This document shows positions 5,762 through 12,183 of a DNA stretch of 12,913 bases, piece by piece. The DNA comes from Thermoanaerobacterales bacterium UBA4877 (GTDB lineage: Bacteria > Bacillota > Thermoanaerobacteria > Thermoanaerobacterales > UBA4877): assembly GCA_002399345.1 (NCBI GenBank), contig DHDL01000021.1:8239-21151 (forward strand). Reading direction: 5' to 3'. Each line of letters opens with the position of its first letter. Position 1 is the first letter of the stretch. The position numbers and the translations under genes are program-made. Below the pieces are notes generated by a model. That model was not told where the DNA came from, ran no database searches, and was given only the letters and a program-made list of their open reading frames with translations.

Positions 5762-6694
5762 ATTTTAAGGTTTAAGAACAAGTATGTTGAAGGACTTATA
5801 TATCTCCTGGCGGGTATGCTGGCAGTGTATTTAAGTTATTATGTACCTGCTTTGGCAGTGCTGCTTGTGCTGTTTTCCATTCCATGCACTATAATGGGAT
5901 ATAGATATTCGATAGTGGAGAGCGTGGTATTTCTCGGCGTCATGACTGCATTCCTTATCATTATAAAAGATATGGTTTCTATAATACCGGTGCTTACGTC
6001 CGGTTTGTGCGGAGTGTCAATGGGTTATATGCTTAAGGCTAGGCAGCCCGCAACAGATATTGTTAAATATGGTTTTTTAGTTACATTCATTTCCTTAGTA
6101 GGTGTCTTTGGAGTCTACTCGAAGTTTTTTCATATGAATATATTGCAGGAGTTTGCGGATTATTTGCCTAAGATTGTACAAACCACCATGGATACTTATA
6201 AGTCCGTAGGAATAGGCGGGCAGGATCTCAAGGTGCTGAAGTCTGTTTTGGATCAGACCGTGAAATTCATAGGTATGTCCATACCGTTTGATATTCTTTT
6301 GTATTCGGTGGCTACTGCTCTGGCAGGCTTTATGCTTACCGGGTTGTTTTTAAAGCATGCGGATATACCGCGGCTCAAGCCCTTTTCTCAGTGGACGGTT
6401 TCACGCAAGCTGGTGTATGTGTTTATTGTGGCTTATATAATAGAGGCCGTTTTGCATGCAAACAATACCGTATATATGGTGACGTTTAATATACTTTTGG
6501 CATTGTCTGCCGTTTTCATTGTGGAGGGATATTCCATGCTGGCCTTTTTTATGAAAAGGCGCGGAATGAGACCATGGCTGCAGGTTTTGATAGTATTAAT
6601 CAGCTTATATATTCCTATTTTTGCTTTTATCCTGATGGGAGCAGGCGTGTTGGATAGTTCATTTGATTTCCGCCATTTAAAAAGGAAGGGATGA
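5762..6694 (+). CDS. DUF2232 (YybS-like) membrane protein, probable AUU start
   Basis: A polytopic membrane protein with about eight hydrophobic segments, located directly before gdpP as in B. subtilis (yybS-yybT). The first ATG in frame (5816) falls inside the first membrane helix and has no ribosome binding site. Reading starts more naturally at an ATT at 5762: AGGAGG (5749-5754) lies 7 bases before it, and the added residues (L-R-F-K-N-K-Y-V-E-G-L-I-Y-L-L-A-G) give a normal basic N-terminus and a complete first helix. That gives 310 residues, about the family's usual length. No ATG, GTG or TTG is in frame near that ribosome binding site. The family's function is unknown; context suggests a link to c-di-AMP signalling or the cell envelope. 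Identity is fairly sure; the exact start is inference. Confidence 0.85.
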   Translation: MLRFKNKYVEGLIYLLAGMLAVYLSYYVPALAVLLVLFSIPCTIMGYRYSIVESVVFLGVMTAFLIIIKDMVSIIPVLTSGLCGVSMGYMLKARQPATDIVKYGFLVTFISLVGVFGVYSKFFHMNILQEFADYLPKIVQTTMDTYKSVGIGGQDLKVLKSVLDQTVKFIGMSIPFDILLYSVATALAGFMLTGLFLKHADIPRLKPFSQWTVSRKLVYVFIVAYIIEAVLHANNTVYMVTFNILLALSAVFIVEGYSMLAFFMKRRGMRPWLQVLIVLISLYIPIFAFILMGAGVLDSSFDFRHLKRKG

Positions 6695-6698
6695 TACC

Positions 6699-8642
6699 AT
6701 GGGTGACAGATTTGCGGGGTTTTTAAAGGCGTTATTAAGGTGGCAGTCGCTCTTTACCTTTGCTGCCCTTGGCGTCGTCATTTATTATGAGGCTGCCGTC
6801 GGGCTTTTCGGCCTGGTCTTATACCTTATACTACTTTTTGCTTTTGCGCCTGCGATACCTAGGGACAAGCCGCTTTTAAATATACCAGTTGTAGAAAATA
6901 TGCCGGTAAAGTCAGAGGAAAGCGCAAAGCAGAAGGCTTTTATATCTATACCGTTTCCTGTCATTATGCTGGCAGGTGACAGGGTGATATGGAATAATAA
7001 GGCGGCTTCAAGTATATTTAAAGATCGGTGCGGAGATGTGCTGAAAAAGTATGCGGACAGCAGTGGCGGCCTGGTGGAGTTTGACGGAAAATACTATAAG
7101 GTATGGGAATCAGTCAAAAAAAGTAGAAAAGGCCCGCAGAGGGTGCTGTATTTTGATGATGTCTCGGATATCTTTATGTACAAAAGTAAATACGAATTTA
7201 CCAAGCCGGTGATTTGCCTGATACAGGTGGATAACTTCGAGGAGGTTATGAACTCCACGGAGGAGATAAGGAAGCCTGTTTTATCGGCGGAGATTGACAA
7301 GAGGCTGGGAAAGTATGCGGCCGATATCAAGGGATGCCTGAGGAAATACAACGACGACAAATATATTCTCTTTTTTGAAAATGGTTTTTTGCAGCCGATG
7401 GAGGATAAGAAATTCTCTATACTCGACGATATACGTGAGATAAATGCGGATAACAAGTTACCCGCTACACTGAGCATGGGTGTGGGAGCAGAGGGGGAAA
7501 ATCCCCAGGTGCTTCTGGATTTTGCATCCAGCGCGATGGATCTGGCTTTAAGCCGCGGCGGAGACCAGGCCGTTGTGAAAAAGGGAGAAAAGATATTTTT
7601 CTACGGAGGAAAGACGCAGGCTGTCGAAAAGAGGACAAGGGTCAAGGTAAGGGTTATATCTCATGCACTAAGGGAGCTTATCAAAAGCTCGTCGGGTGTG
7701 CTCATTATGGGCCACACTTACCCTGATTTTGATTGTCTGGGTGCTTCTATGGGGATGTACAGGGCAGCCAAGGAATTAGGCAAAAATGTCAAGATTATAT
7801 GGGAAAACAGCAATCACTCCTTGGATGAATTGATGGACAGAATCCATCAGGACGAGGAGTACGACGGGGTGTTTATAAGCGGTGATGAGGCGCTTACGCT
7901 TATTGATGAGAAATCGCTTATCATATTGGTAGATGCCGGCCGGGCAGGTTATCTTATGAGACCGGATATTTTGGAAAGGGTGCAGAGGGTGGTTGTAATA
8001 GATCACCACAGAAAGACACGGGATGCCGTCGACAACACCGCACTATCATACATTGAGACCTATGCGTCATCCGCATCGGAGATGGTGACGGAAATACTTC
8101 AGTATATAAAGGACAGGATCAAATTAAAGCCGGTGGAAGCCTTGGCTTTGCTGGCGGGTATAAATCTTGATACTAAGAATTTTACTTATAAGACGGGGGT
8201 TAGAACATTTGATGCTGCTTCATATTTAAGGCTGAAGGGCGCGGATACCATGGCTGTAAGGCACTTTTTCCAGGATGAGATTTCCAGTTTTGCACGCAAG
8301 GCCGATGTGATAAGGGAGGCCGAGATATGGCCTAATGATGTGGCTGTGGCTGTGTGTCCCGCCGATGTGACGGACAGGCAGATCTTTGCGGCACAGGTTG
8401 CGGATGAGCTTTTGAATATCAAGGGCGTAGATGCTTCTTTTGCTCTCTGTGATACGGGAGAGAGGGTTTTAATCAGCGGAAGGTCGCTGGGCGATATAAA
8501 TGTGCAGGTGATACTGGAAGAACTGGGCGGCGGCGGTCATTATACCGAGGCCGGGGCCCAGGTGCAGGGCAAGAGCATTGACGAGGTGAAGTCTGAGCTT
8601 AAGACTGTGATACAGGAAAAGTTGGAGGTGGATGATAAATGA
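6699..8642 (+). CDS. gdpP: GdpP, cyclic-di-AMP phosphodiesterase
   Basis: A 647-residue membrane protein matching the GdpP/YybT layout. Two membrane helices (about 17-50) come first, then a PAS-like domain (about 80-160), a degenerate GGDEF domain (about 165-300, ending in SRGGDQAVVK with no true GGDEF signature) and a DHH-DHHA1 phosphodiesterase. The catalytic motifs are intact: GHTYPDFDCLGA (338-349, with His339, Asp343 and Asp345), VDAGR (Asp412), VIDHHR (433-438), N-L-D-T (Asp491) and GGGGHYTEAGA (610-620) of DHHA1. The enzyme cleaves c-di-AMP to pApA and so lowers this second messenger, which governs potassium and cell-wall balance. ATG follows GGAAGGGA. The stop overlaps the rplI start by ATGA, so the two are translationally coupled. 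Confidence 0.95.
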   Translation: MGDRFAGFLKALLRWQSLFTFAALGVVIYYEAAVGLFGLVLYLILLFAFAPAIPRDKPLLNIPVVENMPVKSEESAKQKAFISIPFPVIMLAGDRVIWNNKAASSIFKDRCGDVLKKYADSSGGLVEFDGKYYKVWESVKKSRKGPQRVLYFDDVSDIFMYKSKYEFTKPVICLIQVDNFEEVMNSTEEIRKPVLSAEIDKRLGKYAADIKGCLRKYNDDKYILFFENGFLQPMEDKKFSILDDIREINADNKLPATLSMGVGAEGENPQVLLDFASSAMDLALSRGGDQAVVKKGEKIFFYGGKTQAVEKRTRVKVRVISHALRELIKSSSGVLIMGHTYPDFDCLGASMGMYRAAKELGKNVKIIWENSNHSLDELMDRIHQDEEYDGVFISGDEALTLIDEKSLIILVDAGRAGYLMRPDILERVQRVVVIDHHRKTRDAVDNTALSYIETYASSASEMVTEILQYIKDRIKLKPVEALALLAGINLDTKNFTYKTGVRTFDAASYLRLKGADTMAVRHFFQDEISSFARKADVIREAEIWPNDVAVAVCPADVTDRQIFAAQVADELLNIKGVDASFALCDTGERVLISGRSLGDINVQVILEELGGGGHYTEAGAQVQGKSIDEVKSELKTVIQEKLEVDDK

Positions 8643-9082
8643 AGGTAATACTTACGAAGGACGTTGCAAATTTTGGGAAAAAAGGTAGAGTGGTAAATGC
8701 ATCCAGGGGATATGCGCGCAATTATCTCTTCCCGAGAGGCCTGGCCGTTGAGGCTAATAAGGCCAATATGGATAAGCTCAAAAAGGAGAGGGCCGAAGTG
8801 GATGCTAAAATCCAGGAGGAGACGGATGAAGCCAGGGCACTGGCCAAGAAGCTGGAGAATACGGAGGTTACGCTCAAGGTAAAGCTGGGCGAGAACGGCA
8901 AGCTTTTCGGATCAGTTACATCCAAGGATATTGCTGATGCTATTAAGGAGCAGCACGGTATCGATCTGGACAAGAGAAAGATTGACCTGAAGGATGCAAT
9001 AAAGACCACCGGTGACTTTACAATGAATGTTAAGCTTTATCAGGGGATTGATGCTGAGATAAAGGTGCGTGTCGAGGTTTAA
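8639..9082 (+). CDS. rplI: 50S ribosomal protein L9
   Basis: A 147-residue protein of normal L9 length. The N-terminal domain shows MKVILTKDVANFGKKGRVV (1-19) and G-Y-A-R-N-Y-L-F-P-R-G-L-A (24-36). A long charged connecting helix (about 42-75) follows, then a C-terminal domain with K-L-F-G-S-V-T-S-K-D-I. L9 binds 23S rRNA near the L1 stalk and helps keep the reading frame. The start overlaps the gdpP stop. The gdpP-rplI-dnaB order is conserved across Firmicutes. Confidence 0.97.
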   Translation: MKVILTKDVANFGKKGRVVNASRGYARNYLFPRGLAVEANKANMDKLKKERAEVDAKIQEETDEARALAKKLENTEVTLKVKLGENGKLFGSVTSKDIADAIKEQHGIDLDKRKIDLKDAIKTTGDFTMNVKLYQGIDAEIKVRVEV

Positions 9083-9094
9083 GGAGGGTTTTCT

Positions 9095-10834
9095 ATGGAG
9101 GCTATAGGTAGAATACCTCCTCACAGCGTCGAGGCGGAGGTGAATGTTTTAGGAGCCATGATGCTGTCCCGGGATGCTGTGGTAGAGGCTTCTGAGGTAA
9201 TTGGCAAGAATGATTTTTATATGGATTCACATAAGATAATTTTTGAGATGATGACGGATCTTTTTGAGAGTAACCAGCCTGTGGATTTGGTTACCGTGAC
9301 CGATGCCCTCAGGGGCAAGGACCTGCTTGAGGTTGTGGGGGGCATGGATTATGTGTCCGACCTGCCCATGCATGTTATTAGTACGTCTACGGTGCCTTAT
9401 TATGCCAAAATGATAAAGGACAAGGCGACGCTGCGGAGGCTTATCGCGTCTTCGGGGAAGGTGGCCGAGCTGGGTTATGGCGGCGGCAGTGTGGACGAGG
9501 TACTGGAGGAAGCTGAAAGGTCTGTCTTTATGATATCGGAGAGCAGGGTTAGCTCCGGCCTTAATTCTTTGCGGGATATACTGCCGGAGTCCCTGGATTT
9601 GATAGATAAGCTGCAAAAGAATAAGGGAAGCATAAGCGGAGTGGCATCGGGCTACTCCGATTTAGACTCCAAAACTTCGGGATTTCAGCCGTCCGACCTG
9701 GTATTGGTTGCGGCCCGGCCATCCATGGGCAAGACGGCCTTTGCACTTAATATTGCCCATAATGCGGCGATAAAGGAGAATAAGAGTGTTGCTATATTCA
9801 GCCTGGAGATGTCCAAAGAGCAGCTTACAAACAGGCTGATATGCTCGCAGGCCAATATAGACAGCCAGAAGCTGCGGATGGGCCTACTGGAGGACGAGGA
9901 CTGGCCGCGGCTGACGCGGGCGGTGAGCGTGCTTTCGCAGGCGCCGATATACATAGACGACAGCCCGAATATAACCGTGCCGGAGATAAGGGGCAAGCTG
10001 CGCCGGCTGAAGATGGAGAAGGGTCTGGATATAGTCATCATCGATTATCTGCAGCTCATGGAGTCGGACAGGAATGCGGAGAGCAGGCAGCAGGAGGTTT
10101 CGTCTTTGAGCAGGGAGCTTAAAGGCCTGGCCAGGGAGCTTAATGTGCCTATCGTGACATTGTCCCAGTTATCCAGGGCGCCCGAGGCCCGGACGGATCA
10201 CCGGCCCATGCTGAGTGACCTGAGGGAATGTGTCACCGGGGATACGCCCGTATGCCTGGCCAACGGGAAATACGTTTCTATTAAGGATTTAGAAGGCAGC
10301 AGCCCCGAGGTGTTTTCCGTTGATAAGGACAAAAATATCGTAAAGGCGAAGAGTGATAAGGTCTGGTGCGTCGGCAGGCGCGAGGTTTATGATGTTATTC
10401 TTTCGAACGGAAGGCATATAAGGGCAACAGCCGAGCACCGTCTTTTAAGCGGCGGCGGCTGGAAGAGGGTGTCGCAGCTTAATGTTGGTGATAGTTTGGT
10501 TTGTACACCGAATTTATCCGGTGGGTTTATATTGGAAGGCATTACGGATATAAAGCCGGCGGGTGAAGAGGAAGTGTATGACATGACCGTACCGGAGACC
10601 TCATCCTGGCTGGCCGGCGGTATTGTAAGCCACAACTCCGGTGCTATCGAGCAGGATGCGGACGTGGTTATGTTTCTTTATCGGGAGGATTATTATGACC
10701 AGGAGACCGACAGGAAGAATATAACGGAGGTGATACTGGCCAAGCAGAGGAACGGCCCGACGGGTACTGTCGAGCTCTACTGGCTGCCCCAGTATACCAA
10801 GTTTGTCGGACTGGATAAGATAAGGCGGGAGTGA
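9095..10834 (+). CDS. dnaB: Replicative DNA helicase DnaB with in-frame mini-intein
   Basis: A 579-residue precursor. The N-terminal DnaB domain opens with P-P-H-S-V-E-A-E and runs to about residue 105. The RecA-like ATPase part has Walker A ARPSMGKT (207-214), Walker B VIIDYLQLM (314-322) and the LSQLSR motif (356-361). Residues 379-514 are a mini-intein placed inside the H4 motif; removing it restores LSDLRE joined to SGAIEQDAD and gives a 443-residue helicase, about the usual length. The C-terminal AKQRNGPTG motif that carries the arginine finger is intact. DnaB unwinds DNA at the fork as a hexamer, together with DnaG and, in Firmicutes, a loader. AAGGAGG precedes the ATG, 13 bases after rplI. 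The second Crp/Fnr-type gene starts 6 bases after the stop, so it may be co-transcribed. Confidence 0.97.
   Translation: MEAIGRIPPHSVEAEVNVLGAMMLSRDAVVEASEVIGKNDFYMDSHKIIFEMMTDLFESNQPVDLVTVTDALRGKDLLEVVGGMDYVSDLPMHVISTSTVPYYAKMIKDKATLRRLIASSGKVAELGYGGGSVDEVLEEAERSVFMISESRVSSGLNSLRDILPESLDLIDKLQKNKGSISGVASGYSDLDSKTSGFQPSDLVLVAARPSMGKTAFALNIAHNAAIKENKSVAIFSLEMSKEQLTNRLICSQANIDSQKLRMGLLEDEDWPRLTRAVSVLSQAPIYIDDSPNITVPEIRGKLRRLKMEKGLDIVIIDYLQLMESDRNAESRQQEVSSLSRELKGLARELNVPIVTLSQLSRAPEARTDHRPMLSDLRECVTGDTPVCLANGKYVSIKDLEGSSPEVFSVDKDKNIVKAKSDKVWCVGRREVYDVILSNGRHIRATAEHRLLSGGGWKRVSQLNVGDSLVCTPNLSGGFILEGITDIKPAGEEEVYDMTVPETSSWLAGGIVSHNSGAIEQDADVVMFLYREDYYDQETDRKNITEVILAKQRNGPTGTVELYWLPQYTKFVGLDKIRRE
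10229..10636 (+). other. Mini-intein (136 aa) within dnaB
   Basis: An in-frame protein-splicing element from Cys379 to Asn514 of the DnaB precursor. Block A is CVTGDTPVCLANG, with Cys1 as the first nucleophile. Block B is RATAEHRLL, with the T-x-x-H motif (Thr445, His448). Block F is EEVYDMTVPETSSWLAGG, and block G ends in IVSHN, followed by Ser as the +1 residue. All residues needed for standard splicing are present. No LAGLIDADG or other homing endonuclease domain is found between blocks B and F, where only about 45 residues lie, so the element is near the minimum size for an active intein and cannot home by itself. Base composition and codon use match the host gene, so it looks long resident. 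It is probably still active, because unspliced DnaB would have a broken H4 motif. Confidence 0.93.
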
Positions 10835-10840
10835 CCGTCA

Positions 10841-11512
10841 ATGGATACATCTATAGTAAAGAAGGTTTATCTCTTTTCTACGCTGGATGATGATACGCTG
10901 GGGAAGATAGCCGGTATAGTATGTGAGCGTCCGTATAAGAAGAATGAGATGATTTTCTTTGAAGGTGATCCCGGCGAGGCTGTGTATTTTGTGGAAAAAG
11001 GTAAAGTGAAGATATACAAGATAAACTCGGGTGGCAAGGAGCAGATCATCCATATAATGCAGGACGGGGATGTATTTGCTGAGTCTGTGCTGTTTACCGG
11101 GCTTGATTATCCGGCCAATGCCGAGGCTTTGGAGGATTCAGTTATCGGCGTGCTTAAATGCGACAAGCTGGAGGAGCTCATCATGGAGAACTCCGGCCTG
11201 GCCGTGTCCATAATAAACTTCATGGGCAGGAGGCTGCAGTTTGTCAGCGGGCAGATAGAGAACCTGGGGCTTAAGGATGCCATGGGCAGGGTTGCGAGCG
11301 TCATCGTCGGCCTGGCGGATAAGGGTGCGTACACACCGAAAGGCATAATGACGGATTTTGCGCTTTCACGGCAGGAAGTGGCCGGCCTGGCCGGTACTAC
11401 CAGGGAGACAGCAACCAGGGTTCTCAGTGCTTTGCAGAAACAAGGTTGCATTAATATTGAAAAGGATAAGCTGTATATAAAGGATATAAAAAAATTAAAA
11501 GGACTTTATTAG
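10841..11512 (+). CDS. Crp/Fnr-type transcriptional regulator (second copy)
   Basis: A 223-residue regulator with an N-terminal beta-barrel sensor domain (about 8-118), a dimer helix (about 120-143) and a winged helix-turn-helix with the classical recognition motif TTRETATRVLSAL (186-198). The sensor cassette reads F-A-E-S-V-L-F-T-G-L-D-Y-P-A-N-A-E-A-L (79-97). It lacks the Gly-Glu...Arg-Ser residues that hold cAMP, so cAMP is unlikely to be the ligand. Three cysteines (28, 107, 203) are too scattered for an Fnr-type cluster. GGGAG lies 9 bases before the ATG. The gene sits 6 bases after dnaB and ends before a hairpin that precedes the ferritin-like gene. A role in redox or oxygen response is suggested by the neighbouring ferritin-like and H-NOX genes, but not shown. 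Confidence 0.9.
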   Translation: MDTSIVKKVYLFSTLDDDTLGKIAGIVCERPYKKNEMIFFEGDPGEAVYFVEKGKVKIYKINSGGKEQIIHIMQDGDVFAESVLFTGLDYPANAEALEDSVIGVLKCDKLEELIMENSGLAVSIINFMGRRLQFVSGQIENLGLKDAMGRVASVIVGLADKGAYTPKGIMTDFALSRQEVAGLAGTTRETATRVLSALQKQGCINIEKDKLYIKDIKKLKGLY

Positions 11513-11519
11513 TATCTTT

Positions 11520-11560
11520 TCCCCCCTTTCGGAATAAATTAATTATGAAGGGGGGGTTTT
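11520..11560 (+). terminator. C-run/G-run hairpin: terminator that also holds the next ribosome binding site
   Basis: CCCCCCTT (11521-11528) pairs with AAGGGGGG (11548-11555), with a further T-G pair outside, around a 19-base AT-rich loop; TTTT follows. It resembles an intrinsic terminator for the second Crp/Fnr-type gene, though with only four Ts. The G-run in the 3' arm is also the only candidate ribosome binding site for the ferritin-like ATG at 11564, so the folded form would block its translation. Confidence 0.65.
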
Positions 11561-11563
11561 ACT

Positions 11564-12067
11564 ATGGATCAATCGGACAACGTGATGAAATGCTCAGCTA
11601 AGATCAAATACCCGGAAATTAAGGTGGAAAAACCAAATTACAGTTACGGAATAATCCTGCTGGATGACCTGGCCTCCGCTGTCAGCGAGACTACGGCCGT
11701 CATGCAGTACTTAAACCACTCATATACCATAGCGGATAACAAGCTAGCCAGTCTGTTAAACTGCATAGCGATATCTGAGATGCACCACTTCGAAATACTC
11801 AATGAACTGGTAAAGAAATTCGGGGTAACCCCGGTGTATGCAAACTTCTGCGGCAGCTGCGGTACTTATTGGAATGCTTCATACGTATATTACGGCTATG
11901 AAACCAAGGATAAGATAGAGAGCGATATCCAGGGTGAACAGGCAGCTATTGACCAGTATAAAAAACATATAAAAATGATAGACGATAAGTACGTACGGGA
12001 TATATTAAAGAGAATAATAAAAGATGAAGAACATCACATAGAACTTCTTAATGGAGCCTATAAATAG
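11564..12067 (+). CDS. Ferritin-like diiron protein
   Basis: A 167-residue helical protein with the full ligand set of a ferritin-like diiron four-helix bundle: Glu42 (in SETTAVMQY), Glu72-x-x-His75 (EMHH), Glu125 (GEQAAIDQY) and Glu155-x-x-His158 (EEHH). This E...ExxH...E...ExxH order is that of rubrerythrin/bacterioferritin-type proteins, which in anaerobes remove peroxide or oxygen or store iron. A CGSC pair (Cys96, Cys99) lies in the loop between the second and third helices; it is not the full CxxC...CxxC of a rubredoxin domain, so this is not a classical rubrerythrin. Its ribosome binding site is a G-run inside the preceding hairpin. Its stop codon lies within the following terminator. 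A spore-coat or manganese-catalase-like role is a less likely alternative. Confidence 0.82.
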   Translation: MDQSDNVMKCSAKIKYPEIKVEKPNYSYGIILLDDLASAVSETTAVMQYLNHSYTIADNKLASLLNCIAISEMHHFEILNELVKKFGVTPVYANFCGSCGTYWNASYVYYGYETKDKIESDIQGEQAAIDQYKKHIKMIDDKYVRDILKRIIKDEEHHIELLNGAYK

Positions 12068-12080
12068 GCTCTTTTATTTT
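12054..12080 (+). terminator. Terminator overlapping the ferritin-like stop codon
   Basis: GAGCCTA (12054-12060) pairs with TAGGCTC (12065-12071) around a four-base loop, and a T-rich stretch follows. The TAG stop (12065-12067) is part of the 3' arm, so the last codons double as the terminator stem. Confidence 0.88.
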
Positions 12081-12148
12081 ATGCCAAAAACTCTTGCAAA
12101 AAAAGATATACAAATAGTAAGAATTGCTTATGGAAGGTTTGCTAATAT

Positions 12149-12157
12149 TGATATAAA
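12149..12157 (+). promoter_or_regulatory. Possible extended -10 promoter for the H-NOX gene
   Basis: The 116 bases between the ferritin-like stop and the H-NOX start hold the terminator and an AT-rich stretch. TGATATAAA at 12149-12157 has the form of an extended -10 box, with no good -35. It would start transcription near 12164, just at the ribosome binding site AAGGAGAAGGGGG (12162-12174), giving a very short leader. I saw no clear sigma-D (motility) promoter. Confidence 0.35.
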
Positions 12158-12183
12158 ATACAAGGAGAAGGGGGATGTAATTC

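Noticed and set aside
5816..6694. ATG at 5816 as start of the DUF2232 gene
   Set aside because: It falls within the first membrane helix, has no ribosome binding site, and gives a protein shorter than the family norm.
9841..10122. 93-codon plus-strand open frame inside dnaB
   Set aside because: It is an alternative frame of the DnaB ATPase core, GC-biased and Ala/Gly-rich, with no start signal of its own.
12121..12160. Sigma-D (motility) promoter for the H-NOX receptor gene
   Set aside because: TTGATAT at 12148-12154 loosely resembles the -10 box, but no TAAA lies about 15 bases upstream.
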